Shown piece after piece: positions 8,043-16,337 of a DNA stretch of 32,372 nt. Source of the stretch: Proteobacteria bacterium UBA2133 (GTDB lineage Bacteria; Pseudomonadota; Gammaproteobacteria; Arenicellales; UBA868); assembly GCA_002327725.1 (NCBI GenBank), contig DCXP01000007.1, positions 1 to 32,372 on the forward strand, given 5' to 3'. The translations under genes were made by a program, and so were the position numbers. Each line of letters opens with the position of its first letter. Position 1 is the stretch's first letter. The notes below the pieces were generated by a model, which did not search any database, was not told where the DNA came from, and worked only from the letters and a program-made list of their open reading frames with translations.

Positions 8043-9164
8043 ATGCCCTCGGGTCTGGTTACCTCGCGGCGAAACCGGCGCACGCCGTACACGGACCGTG
8101 TCGAGGCTCTGGGTGTCAGTGGTTTCTCGATTGTTAATCACACGCTTTTGCCCAAGTCATTTGCGAGGAGCGTAGAAGCAGACTACTGGCACCTCAAAGA
8201 GCACGTACAACTGTGGGATGTGGGCTGCCAGCGCCAGGTCGAGCTGCGCGGCCCGGACGCTGCGCGGCTGGCGCAGAAAATGACACCGCGGGATCTCAGA
8301 GCGATGACGGCAGGGCAGTGCTACTACACCCCGATTATCGATAACAGCGCGGGTCTTTTGAATGACCCGGTTCTGCTGAAACGGGCACCGGACTGGTTCT
8401 GGTTTTCGATTGCGGACTCGGACGTATTGCTCTGGGCCAAGGCATTGGCGCTGGGTATGAATCTTGATCTGCAGGTGAGTGAGCCTGACGTCTGGCCGTT
8501 GGCTGTGCAGGGTCCACGCGCGGAAGATCTGGTGGCCAGCGTTTTTGGAGACGAGGTCCGTTCGGTCCGGTATTTCTCTTTTATGGAATGCGGTTTTCAC
8601 GGCCGGCAACTCGTGGTGGCACGCTCGGGATACAGCAAGCAGGGGGGATTCGAGATATATCTCGATGACAGTGCCCTTGGCAGTACGCTCTGGGACACCT
8701 TGTGGGAGGCCGGTGCTGATCTGCAGGTTGCACCCGGCTGCCCCAACCTGATCGAAAGAATAGAGGCAGGCCTGCTGTCTTACGGCAACGAGATGACCCG
8801 TGAGAACAATCCTCTGGAGATCAATCTCGATCGGTTTTGTCATCTTCAAGGTGAGATCGACTACATCGGCCGCCCGGCCCTTGAAGCAATAGCTGCGCAG
8901 GGTCCGTCACAGCGCATGCGTGGACTGCTTATCGACGGGGATCCGTGCCCGACCTGCGGCAAGCCATGGCCGATTATTGCGGGTGACACACAGGTTGGCC
9001 AGGTTACCAGCGCAATCTGGTCACCGGCTTTTCGCAAGAACGTGGGTTTGTCGCTTATCCGCAAAGACCACTGGAATCCAGGTACGCCGGTTACGGTTGC
9101 GTTGCCGGGCGGTCTCAAATCAGACGGCGTCGTTGCGTCCCTGCCGTTCGAAAATCCCGGCTAA
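8043..9164 (+). CDS. dmdA: DmdA-like dimethylsulfoniopropionate demethylase (GcvT family, tetrahydrofolate-dependent)
   Basis: 373 residues, very close to the usual DmdA length. DmdA moves one methyl group of dimethylsulfoniopropionate to tetrahydrofolate, giving methylmercaptopropionate. The sequence follows the DmdA pattern as I remember it from SAR11 and roseobacter enzymes: an N-terminal RRTPYTDRVEALGV segment, YWHLKEHVQLWDV, LTPRDL-like KMTPRDL, GQCYYTPIID, LNDPVLLK, WFSIADSDVLLWAKALALG, EPDVWPLAVQGP, SGYSKQGGFEIYLDD (Glu204, Tyr206), GCPNLIERIEAGLLSYGNEM and TRENNP at 252-257. Ordinary aminomethyltransferases do not share these runs. It may be a true DmdA or a DmdA-like demethylase for another methylated sulfonium, amine or ether. 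It is last in the hydroxyacid/ThDP run, 6 bases after the transthyretin-like gene. Confidence 0.75.
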   Translation: MPSGLVTSRRNRRTPYTDRVEALGVSGFSIVNHTLLPKSFARSVEADYWHLKEHVQLWDVGCQRQVELRGPDAARLAQKMTPRDLRAMTAGQCYYTPIIDNSAGLLNDPVLLKRAPDWFWFSIADSDVLLWAKALALGMNLDLQVSEPDVWPLAVQGPRAEDLVASVFGDEVRSVRYFSFMECGFHGRQLVVARSGYSKQGGFEIYLDDSALGSTLWDTLWEAGADLQVAPGCPNLIERIEAGLLSYGNEMTRENNPLEINLDRFCHLQGEIDYIGRPALEAIAAQGPSQRMRGLLIDGDPCPTCGKPWPIIAGDTQVGQVTSAIWSPAFRKNVGLSLIRKDHWNPGTPVTVALPGGLKSDGVVASLPFENPG

Positions 9165-9187
9165 CCTTTTTCTCCCGCAGCCGCGCT

Positions 9188-9916
9188 ATGTGGATAAAAA
9201 CCGACACCGCTTGGGCAGATGGTCTTCAATTGGGCCGCGTTCGACCTTGCCAGGCGCTTCTGATCATCTTTGCGTTTCTGCTGGTTGGGGGTTGTGAATC
9301 CGACCGTGACGAGCTTGCGGCCAGCAACAGTTGTGCCTGGTGCCGGCTGAACGATGCCGACCTCGCCGGTGCGGACCTTGCCGGGGCTACGTTATGGATG
9401 TCCTTTCTCGAGCGGGCTGATCTGCGTGGCGCGAACCTCAGCGGCGCCAATATCAATCGGGCAAAATTGACCGCTGCTGACCTCACCGGGGCCAGTCTTG
9501 CCAATGCCGATGCACGAGAAGCCGTGCTGATCCGGGCCGATCTGACCGGAGCGGATATTTCGGGGGCAGATCTCTCCGAGGCGGTACTTGAAGGCGCGCG
9601 GTTCAGCGGTGCAAACCTTTCGGGTGCATCCCTGCTGATTGCAAGGATGAAGCAGGCGGATTTTTCCGGTGCAACCCTGGTATCGGCGAATATCCGCCAG
9701 GCCATCGGCCCGGGGGTTCTTTTTACCGGGGCTGATCTCACTGGCGCTGACCTTGGCTGGGCCGTGCTGCCCGGGGCGGACTTTCGCGAGGCGAATCTTG
9801 CCGGAGCGGATCTTTCGGGTACTGATCTTTCAGGTGCAGATTTCACCGGCGCGATCTGGACAGACGCCAGCACATGTTACTCTGCCAGTTGCGATGACAG
9901 AGCCTATTCAGACTGA
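9188..9916 (+). CDS. Pentapeptide-repeat lipoprotein
   Basis: 242 residues. A signal sequence (QALLIIFAFLLVGGC) ends in a lipobox-like VGGC with the lipidated Cys at 36, so it is probably a membrane-anchored lipoprotein facing the periplasm. From about residue 55 to 225 it is almost entirely A(D/N)LxG-type pentapeptide repeats, which fold as a right-handed quadrilateral beta-helix. The helix is bracketed by a CAWC motif (Cys49, Cys52) and a C-terminal CYSASC (Cys230, Cys235), probably disulphides. The function of such proteins is generally unknown. The start used may be too early, since about 20 residues precede the basic/hydrophobic signal region. It follows dmdA by 23 bases. Confidence 0.88.
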   Translation: MWIKTDTAWADGLQLGRVRPCQALLIIFAFLLVGGCESDRDELAASNSCAWCRLNDADLAGADLAGATLWMSFLERADLRGANLSGANINRAKLTAADLTGASLANADAREAVLIRADLTGADISGADLSEAVLEGARFSGANLSGASLLIARMKQADFSGATLVSANIRQAIGPGVLFTGADLTGADLGWAVLPGADFREANLAGADLSGTDLSGADFTGAIWTDASTCYSASCDDRAYSD

Positions 9917-9952
9917 TATAAGGGCGTCTTGGAAAAGTAATCCGATTCATTT

Positions 9953-10678
9953 ATGACAAAACCGATATGCGCCATCATCGGGTCGGGAGAAGGCCTCGGC
10001 CGGGCGCTCGCAGCCAAATTTGCCAGCCACGGTTTTGATCTTGGGCTGGTCTCGCGTTCTGAGGAAAACTGTGGCGCTGCGATTGAGACGGTAGCGCAGA
10101 AGTCAGGCACAGCCCGCTTTTATCAGGCGGATGTCACTCGGCCGCACACGGTCGAATTGGCGATCGCCAACATCAGCCGGGACATGGGTGAGATCACGCT
10201 TTTGATTTACAACGTGCGCGGAAGTTTTGATTCGTGCGCGCCGCTGGATATGACCTATGAAGCGCTTGAGAGAATCTACCGGGAAGAAGTAGTCGGCGCG
10301 TTCGCAGCGGCAAAATCTGTACTACCCGCCATGATAGAAAAGGGTGCAGGTAACATCTTCTTTTCGAGTGCGACGGCGGCCTTTCGCGGGTCGGCGCACT
10401 TTCCCTTGTACACTATCGGCAAGTTCGGCTTGCGCGCACTGGCGCAGAGCCTTTCAAAGGCCTACGCCAATCATGGTATTCATATCGCACACTTTCGGCT
10501 CGACTGTGATCTTGATGTGCCGGTCATGAAAAAGCTGTACGGCCCAGACTATGATCCTGAAAAGCTGGCAGACCCCGATGCTGTGGCGGAATCATACTGG
10601 CTCACCTTTCAGCAGCCCAAATTCGCCTGGAGCAATGAAGTTGAGATTCGACCGTACACCGAGACCTGGACCTATTGA
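9953..10678 (+). CDS. SDR family NAD(P)-dependent oxidoreductase
   Basis: 241 residues. A Rossmann dinucleotide motif GSGEGLG is at about 10-16, and the active-site Tyr153-x3-Lys157 is in YTIGK, with Ser138/Ser139 in FFSSATA. The NNAG signature is altered to YNVRG. The C-terminal part (NEVEIRPYTETWTY) resembles the end of the SDR at 25639-26337, and both belong to the same less-studied subgroup. Its substrate is unknown, with a small carbonyl or alcohol likely. It is followed by a GST-family gene 45 bases on, on the same strand. Confidence 0.85.
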   Translation: MTKPICAIIGSGEGLGRALAAKFASHGFDLGLVSRSEENCGAAIETVAQKSGTARFYQADVTRPHTVELAIANISRDMGEITLLIYNVRGSFDSCAPLDMTYEALERIYREEVVGAFAAAKSVLPAMIEKGAGNIFFSSATAAFRGSAHFPLYTIGKFGLRALAQSLSKAYANHGIHIAHFRLDCDLDVPVMKKLYGPDYDPEKLADPDAVAESYWLTFQQPKFAWSNEVEIRPYTETWTY

Positions 10679-10723
10679 GCTGCCATTTGAGTGGGTCCAC
10701 TAATTTTTGAGAGATAAGAACCA

Positions 10724-11371
10724 ATGACCTATCAACTTTTTTATGCGCCCGGTAGTGCGGCCATGGGAACGCGGGTGATCCTTGAGGAGATCGGCGCACC
10801 ATATGAACTGATCGAATCGACCATCGATATGGATAAACCCCGTCTCCCTGAGCAGCTCGCCATCAATCCCAACGGCTGGATTCCTGTTCTGAAATGGGGC
10901 GACAAGGCGATGTACGAGGGCGCCGCGATTACGGTATTTCTCTGTGACCGCCACCCGGACGCCGGACTTGCCCCGGCGATTGATGATCCAGAGCGCGGTC
11001 TTTATCTGCAGACCCTGGTGTATTTCAGCAGTTCTGTTCAGAACGCGTTTCAACTCGATTACTACCCGGATCGTTTCGCCGATACCCCGGATGACGAGCC
11101 CAGCGCCCAAAGACGCGGTGCCCGGCGCCTGCGGGAGACCTGGAAGGTGATCGATGACCAGATCGGCAGCAATTTCTGGGTGCTCGGAGAGCGTTTCAGT
11201 GCTGTCGATATCTATCTTTTTATGCTGACCACCTGGCTGCGTCCGTCGCGGGGGCATCCTACCATTGATGAGTTTCCAAACGTCAAGCGTATTGCAGAAG
11301 CTGTTCTGCCAAGAGACAGCATTCAACTCGTTTACCGGGATTGGATTGCCGGTGACAACTACGGATACTGA
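10724..11371 (+). CDS. Glutathione S-transferase family protein
   Basis: 215 residues with the thioredoxin-like N-terminal domain (YQLFYAPGSAAMGTRVILEEIGAPYEL, then AINPNGWIPVLKWGDKAMYEGAAITVFL) and the all-helical C-terminal domain (WVLGERFSAVDIYLFMLTTWL). GSTs conjugate glutathione to electrophiles or act as glutathione-dependent isomerases or lyases. The Ser11/Ala region replaces a typical catalytic Ser/Cys-rich start, so the exact class is uncertain. A purine-rich GAGAGATAAG precedes the ATG. It ends the plus-strand catabolic run. Confidence 0.88.
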   Translation: MTYQLFYAPGSAAMGTRVILEEIGAPYELIESTIDMDKPRLPEQLAINPNGWIPVLKWGDKAMYEGAAITVFLCDRHPDAGLAPAIDDPERGLYLQTLVYFSSSVQNAFQLDYYPDRFADTPDDEPSAQRRGARRLRETWKVIDDQIGSNFWVLGERFSAVDIYLFMLTTWLRPSRGHPTIDEFPNVKRIAEAVLPRDSIQLVYRDWIAGDNYGY

Positions 11372-11409
11372 CGCAAATCCGATCGGGCCGGACGAGATGC
11401 ACGGCGCAT

Positions 11410-11592
11410 GCAACTTCAGCCAACGCCCAGCACCCCAAAAACGTGTGGGCGCTGCATGGACTGGTGGAGTGTTTGACGATTCGCGGCGAGACCGGCGAAT
11501 CCGGGAAATTCAGGACGCTTCTCGACAGCGCGCTCAAAAAGACGGACTTTGCCGTGACATCGTCGTGTTGCTGCCGGGAGGATGTACGCGAT
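11410..11592 (+). pseudogene. Remnant of a TPR-protein C terminus
   Basis: The plus-strand frame that includes position 11440 reads HPKNVWALHGLVECL, then about 20 residues, then LLDSALKKTDFAVTSSCCCR before a TGA at 11590. This resembles the C-terminal end of a family of marine proteobacterial tetratricopeptide proteins (typically ending with ...NVWALHGL.ECL...  and ...ASC.CR), from memory. No start codon, ribosome-binding site or upstream repeats precede it in this frame, and it abuts the GST stop. It is therefore a 3' scrap of a deleted gene. A frame-shifted origin is possible. Confidence 0.4.
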
Positions 11593-11630
11593 CCGACAGG
11601 CTTATGAACTGACCATCGGCTGTTGTTGTG

Positions 11631-12170
11631 TCAGGCTTCGCCGCCTGCGCTTTCCTCTCTCATCAACTGGTCAGCCTGCATCCAGAGGCGGACACTTTCA
11701 GGCGGTGTCAGCGGTGGACCATCGTAGTTGATTGCTTCGAGAATCTCGGTGGTCGGGACCGATTTCCCCCGCATTCTGAATAACCCCCGGGCAATGGCGC
11801 GGGCGGCCAGGGCGGCACCGGTCATGATGTCGTGGCGAAAATACAGCCACTTTTCGTCCCAGCCGATGATGCTGCTGTTGAGGGTGATCTTTTCAAAAGC
11901 ATGAAGCGGCCGGTCAAAGCGCACCACGACTCCACCGGCCACCGGGAACCATTTTTTCTTGAACACCGTACTGACCAGTCCGCACTGCGTCATCAGGTCA
12001 AAGCGTCCCAGGTCCATCAGCGTCAGGTATCGCCCGTTGTTCATGTGGGCATTGGTGTCCAGATCATTGGGCCAGACCCGCATTGCAATCCGCGAGGACC
12101 TTAAGTCTGGATCGAGCCGGGTGGTCAGCGCTCTGCCGAAGACCCGCCCGGCACGAACAAAGGGATACAC
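11631..12170 (-). CDS. Acyl-CoA thioesterase-like protein (hot-dog fold, THEM6/4HBT type)
   Basis: 179 residues from a GTG start. The hot-dog thioesterase hallmark is WPNDLDTNAHMNNGRYLTLMD, where the Asp/Asn-x-x-His-MNN region forms the helix-start active site. It continues with the strands FPVAGGVVVRFDRPLHAFEKITL and EKWLYFRHDIMT. Family members hydrolyse acyl-CoA to free acid and CoA. It is the last gene of the minus-strand beta-oxidation operon, 35 bases after the acyl-CoA dehydrogenase gene, and would release CoA when oxidation stalls. The start has no clear ribosome-binding site. Confidence 0.85.
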   Translation of the reverse strand: MYPFVRAGRVFGRALTTRLDPDLRSSRIAMRVWPNDLDTNAHMNNGRYLTLMDLGRFDLMTQCGLVSTVFKKKWFPVAGGVVVRFDRPLHAFEKITLNSSIIGWDEKWLYFRHDIMTGAALAARAIARGLFRMRGKSVPTTEILEAINYDGPPLTPPESVRLWMQADQLMREESAGGEA

Positions 12171-12205
12171 GGGGCTAGTGATTTATCAGAGTTACCGACA
12201 GACGA

Positions 12206-13990
12206 TCAGAAGGCATCGTCCGGAAATTCCATCATCGTCCTGCCGCCGACCATAATGGCGGAAAAGAGCGACCCGGTCTGGGGCAGGATACGTTCCATAA
12301 AGAACTGCGCGGTAGCGATCTTGGCCTGGTAAAAGCCGCTGTCATCAGAATCTTGTTTACTGAGCGCCACTTTTGCCATCTGTGCCCAAAGGTAGGCGAG
12401 TGCAACCAGGGCGAAAAGTTTCAGGTACTCACTGGAGGCGGCTCCGGCTTCGTCAGGATTCTTGAGCCCGGCCTGTGCGATCTGGCCTGTGGCGATCTGC
12501 AGGCGGCCGAAGGCCTTAGCGAGCGGCAGGATGAAGGACTGCAGCGCGGCATCGGCGGTGTTGGTGTCTATCCAGCGCTGAACCGGGTGGAAAAAACGCC
12601 GCAGGTAGCGGCCCATATGCGCAGGCAGTTTGCGTCCGACGAGATCAAGAGCCTGGATGCCGTTGGCGCCCTCGTAGATCATCGCAATGCGCGCATCACG
12701 GGCGTATTGTTCAACACCGTTTTCCCGGATGTAACCGTGACCGCCGTACACCTGAACAGCCATTTGTGCAGCGTCGTGACCCGTTTCAGAAAGGTAGGAT
12801 TTCACAAGCGGCGTCAGCAGTTGAACCAGGTCATCCGCTTCCCTGCGCTGCTCGGGGTCCTCGCTTCGATCACGAACATCGATATTGCGGCCAATCCAGA
12901 TCGCCAGCGCCCGCCCGCCCTCGGTAAATGCGCGCATGGTGAGCAGCATTCGCCGGATATCCGGATGTACCAGCAGCGGATCCGCCGGTTGATCGGGATA
13001 CTGGGCACCATTCAGGGAACGGCCCTGCTGACGGTCCTTGGCATATTCGACAGCTGCCTGGTAGGCGCTTTCTCCAAGGCCTAATCCCTGAATACCAACA
13101 CCAAGCCGTGCGTCGTTCATCATGGCGAACATCGCCCGCATGCCCTTGTGGGGCCCGCCAATCAGCCATCCCTTTGCATTTTCAAGGCTCATCTCGCAGG
13201 TCGCCGAAGCCTTGATCCCCATTTTGCTTTCAATACGGGCGCAGCGAATGCCGTTGCGTTCACCTGCTTCGCCGTCGGCGTCGGGCAGAAACTTGGGCAC
13301 CAGAAAAAGGCTGATGCCCTTGATTCCAACGGGGGCGTCCGGCAGGCGGGCCAGCACCAGGTGAATGATGTTTTCCGTCAGGTCGTGCTCGCCTGCGGTG
13401 ATGAAGATCTTGGTACCCGTCAACTGGTAAGAGCCGTCATCGGCCGGGATGGCCTTGGTGCGGATCAATCCAAGATCCGTGCCGCACTGGGGTTCTGTCA
13501 GACACATCGTTCCCGACCAGATTCCGCTGACCATTTTCGGCAGGTAGCGATCTTTGATCTCGTCACTGGCGAAGGTATTGATGGTGCGGTAGGCGCCCCG
13601 CGTGAGGCCGACATAAGTTGCAAATGAAACATTCGCCGAGCAGCCCATCTCCTCAAGCAGCACGTTGAGTGCGCCGGGCATACCCTGACCGCCGTACTTG
13701 GGATCGCAGGGCAATCCAATCCAGCCGCCTTCGGCATATTCCTGGTAGGCCTTTGCAAACCCGGGTGGGGTCGTTACCTCGCCACCCTCAAACTGGCAGC
13801 CGTGGCTGTCGCCCGTAGCGTTCAAGGGGAAGAGCTCGTTCTCTGCAAGACGTGCTGCTTCCTCGAGGACCGGTTCGACGAGATCTACGGTGGCATCTTC
13901 ACAGCCGGGCAGAGCGCAAATCTCGGCGGGATCAAAAAGCTCGTTATAAACGAACTGCATATCGCGCAACGGCGCGGAATAACTAGGCAT
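12206..13990 (-). CDS. Acyl-CoA dehydrogenase, DmdC / long FadE-like type with C-terminal domain
   Basis: 594 residues, longer than the about 380 of ordinary acyl-CoA dehydrogenases and matching the class that includes 3-methylmercaptopropionyl-CoA dehydrogenase DmdC. It has the class-specific N terminus MPSYSAPLRDMQFVYNEL, the FAD-binding loops CLTEPQCGTDLG and KIFITAGEHDLTENI, the acyl-CoA dehydrogenase helices QVYGGHGYIRENGVEQYARDAR, and IYEGANGIQALDLVGRKL with the likely catalytic Glu, followed by an extra helical domain to the end. It makes a 2-enoyl-CoA using FAD. Upstream is fadN (19-base gap), with GAAGAGAG as ribosome-binding site. Whether it prefers fatty acyl-CoA or methylthio-propionyl-CoA cannot be read from sequence. 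Confidence 0.92.
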   Translation of the reverse strand: MPSYSAPLRDMQFVYNELFDPAEICALPGCEDATVDLVEPVLEEAARLAENELFPLNATGDSHGCQFEGGEVTTPPGFAKAYQEYAEGGWIGLPCDPKYGGQGMPGALNVLLEEMGCSANVSFATYVGLTRGAYRTINTFASDEIKDRYLPKMVSGIWSGTMCLTEPQCGTDLGLIRTKAIPADDGSYQLTGTKIFITAGEHDLTENIIHLVLARLPDAPVGIKGISLFLVPKFLPDADGEAGERNGIRCARIESKMGIKASATCEMSLENAKGWLIGGPHKGMRAMFAMMNDARLGVGIQGLGLGESAYQAAVEYAKDRQQGRSLNGAQYPDQPADPLLVHPDIRRMLLTMRAFTEGGRALAIWIGRNIDVRDRSEDPEQRREADDLVQLLTPLVKSYLSETGHDAAQMAVQVYGGHGYIRENGVEQYARDARIAMIYEGANGIQALDLVGRKLPAHMGRYLRRFFHPVQRWIDTNTADAALQSFILPLAKAFGRLQIATGQIAQAGLKNPDEAGAASSEYLKLFALVALAYLWAQMAKVALSKQDSDDSGFYQAKIATAQFFMERILPQTGSLFSAIMVGGRTMMEFPDDAF

Positions 13991-14009
13991 GGTTTTCTCT
14001 CTTCAAGGA

Positions 14010-16337
14010 TCAGTTACGCAGCGGCTTGCCGGTTTCCAGCATATGTTCGATGCGGTCGAGGGTCGGTGAGGTCCGAAGCAGGTCGACAATGGCGGTGCGC
14101 TCGAGGTTCAGCAGTTTGTCTTCGGCCAAGGTTTCCGTAGGATCTACCTTGCCTCCCGCGAGGACGTGCGCGAGTTTCTTGCCGACCGTAACATCGTGGT
14201 CGGTTGCTTTACCGGCACGCTTGAAATCGTTGAGCACCAGCGTCATGGCTGCTTCTCCCGAGGGGCCGGGCAGTTGGAGCTCACAAGGCTCGGGAGGCGT
14301 ATAGTCCCTGGCCATGGACAGGGCGCGCTCCTTGGCGTGAGCCAGCAGGCGATCCCGGTTCATCACGATGCCGTCGCCCGGTCTCAGATAGAGCAGGGCG
14401 CGGGCTTCCTCAGCGGACTTCGCCACCGTTGCAGTCGCGATGGTCTCGAACACTTTACTGACAGCGGGCATGGGGCCCTTGGCGTATCTGGGATTGTCAC
14501 TCCAGCGAAGGAGCATCTCCTTGCAGCCTCCCCAGGCCGGTACGAGGCCGACGCCCACTTCAACCAGGCCCATATAGGTTTCGGCATGGGCCTCAATCGC
14601 GTCGCAGTGCAGCAGGATTTCACAGCCACCGCCGAGCGCCATTCCTGAGGGTGCGCCGACCACCGGGAAAGGTGCGAATTTGAGTTTCTTGTAGATGTCC
14701 TGTCCCTGCTTTACCGACTCGGTGATTATCGGCCAGGCCGCGATGTTGGCCGCAAACAGCGCAAGGCCCACATTTGCGCCAACCGAGAAGTTGGTACCTT
14801 CGTTGTGGATGACCAGTGCCTGATACCCCTGAGCCGGGATCATCTTCAGGGCATTGGCCGCCATCATCATGATGCCTTCATCAACGGCATTCATTTTTGA
14901 ATGAAACTCAAGGCAGAGCACTTTGTCGCCGATGTCCCAGAGGCTGGCCGACGCGTTGCCGGCAAGGCGTTCGGAGGAGCGCTTGATATCCGACAGCAGC
15001 AATACCCCTTCAGCGCGTTCAACATTGTGGTAGGCGCCATCAGTGCCGAAGTACTGAAGCCGCCCATCCTGCGTACGGTAGAAACTGCCGTCACCGACTT
15101 TTTCGAGCAACGGCGGCACCGCCATGCCTTCGGCAGCGAGGCGCTCGGCAAACCAGCGTGCCCCGAGTTTGTCGATGAGCTCAAACGGCCCCCACTTCCA
15201 GGCGTAGCCGTTTTTCATGGCCTCGTCGACCGCATGGATATCGTCAGCAATTTCGGGCACCAGCACCGCCGCATAACTCAATGTGTGCGATAGCACCCGC
15301 CAGGCATATTGGCCGCCGCGGTCTGGATGTTCGACCAGCGCACGCAGTCCGCCGCGAGCCGCCTCTACGCTCTCAAGGACCGGTTTTTTGGCAGGATGAT
15401 ATTCACCCGAGCTTAAATCGAGCGCCTCCTTGATCTTTTCTCCGCCGCTGCGGTTGAGCCGGTAGAACCCGCCTTTGCCTTTTCTGCCGGTGTAGCCGTC
15501 AGCGATCATTTTCTCGATGAATTCGCTGCGACGGTGAATATCGCGGTACATGTCGCCCTCGGGCAGCAGCGAGAGCATCGAGTGCTCGACGTGGGGCTGC
15601 AGATCGATCCCGACCAGGTCAAGCAGGCCGAATATTCCCGTTTTGGGAATGCCCATCGGTTTGCCGATGACCGCATCGGCTTCCTCGACGGTGATGCCAT
15701 CCTCGAAAGCGAAACGCACCGCCACGCCCATCCACAGAATGCCAATCCGGTTGGCAATAAAGCCGGGCGTGTCCTTGCAGTCCACAACCGATTTGCCGAG
15801 CAGTCGGTCACCAAAATCCCGCAGGGTGGTGATCACCTCGGGCTGGGTATCCGGTCCCGCCACAAGCTCCAGTAGGCGCATGTATCGTGGCGGATTAAAG
15901 AAGTGGGTCACTGCGAAATGCTGGCGAAAGCCCTCCGGCATATCGGCAACCAGATGATCAAGCGGAATCGTCGAGGTATTTGAAGTAACGATGCAGTCGG
16001 CTCCGCGGTGTGCGTTAATCTTGCTGTAAAGATCCTTCTTGATCTCAAGATTCTCCAGCACCGCTTCGATCACGAGGTCACAGTCAGCGAGCCATTCCAG
16101 ATGATCATCCAGATTTCCGGGCCGTATCCGTGCGGCATTGCGTGGATGCATCAGCGGTGCGGGATTGGTTTTGCGCATACGCTGTATTGCACCTTTGGTG
16201 ACAGCGTCACGGTCGGATCCCTCTTGCGCCACAATGTCGAGCAGAACGACTTCAAGCCCCGCATTGGCGGCCTGTGCGGCGATGCCCGAGCCCATGACGC
16301 CCGAGCCGATAACAGCAACTTTCTGGATTGACGGCAT
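14010..16337 (-). CDS. fadN: 3-hydroxyacyl-CoA dehydrogenase / enoyl-CoA hydratase, FadN type
   Basis: 775 residues in the FadN order: NAD-binding 3-hydroxyacyl-CoA dehydrogenase first (AVIGSGVMGSGIA at about 8-20, catalytic-His region HFAVTHFFNPPRYM, then DTPGFIANRIG and the helical C-terminal subdomain repeated), and an enoyl-CoA hydratase/isomerase domain in the last third (NFSVGANVGLALFAAN, GAPSGMALGGGCEILLHCD, VEVGVGLVPAWGG). This is the reverse of FadB/FadJ. It hydrates enoyl-CoA and oxidises the 3-hydroxyacyl-CoA. Its ATG directly follows the thiolase TAA (TAAATG), with a GAGGT site inside the thiolase end, so translation is probably coupled. Confidence 0.93.
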   Translation of the reverse strand: MPSIQKVAVIGSGVMGSGIAAQAANAGLEVVLLDIVAQEGSDRDAVTKGAIQRMRKTNPAPLMHPRNAARIRPGNLDDHLEWLADCDLVIEAVLENLEIKKDLYSKINAHRGADCIVTSNTSTIPLDHLVADMPEGFRQHFAVTHFFNPPRYMRLLELVAGPDTQPEVITTLRDFGDRLLGKSVVDCKDTPGFIANRIGILWMGVAVRFAFEDGITVEEADAVIGKPMGIPKTGIFGLLDLVGIDLQPHVEHSMLSLLPEGDMYRDIHRRSEFIEKMIADGYTGRKGKGGFYRLNRSGGEKIKEALDLSSGEYHPAKKPVLESVEAARGGLRALVEHPDRGGQYAWRVLSHTLSYAAVLVPEIADDIHAVDEAMKNGYAWKWGPFELIDKLGARWFAERLAAEGMAVPPLLEKVGDGSFYRTQDGRLQYFGTDGAYHNVERAEGVLLLSDIKRSSERLAGNASASLWDIGDKVLCLEFHSKMNAVDEGIMMMAANALKMIPAQGYQALVIHNEGTNFSVGANVGLALFAANIAAWPIITESVKQGQDIYKKLKFAPFPVVGAPSGMALGGGCEILLHCDAIEAHAETYMGLVEVGVGLVPAWGGCKEMLLRWSDNPRYAKGPMPAVSKVFETIATATVAKSAEEARALLYLRPGDGIVMNRDRLLAHAKERALSMARDYTPPEPCELQLPGPSGEAAMTLVLNDFKRAGKATDHDVTVGKKLAHVLAGGKVDPTETLAEDKLLNLERTAIVDLLRTSPTLDRIEHMLETGKPLRN

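Noticed and set aside
12353..13084. 243-codon open frame opposite the acyl-CoA dehydrogenase
   Set aside because: Antisense shadow; the opposite strand carries unmistakable dehydrogenase motifs throughout.
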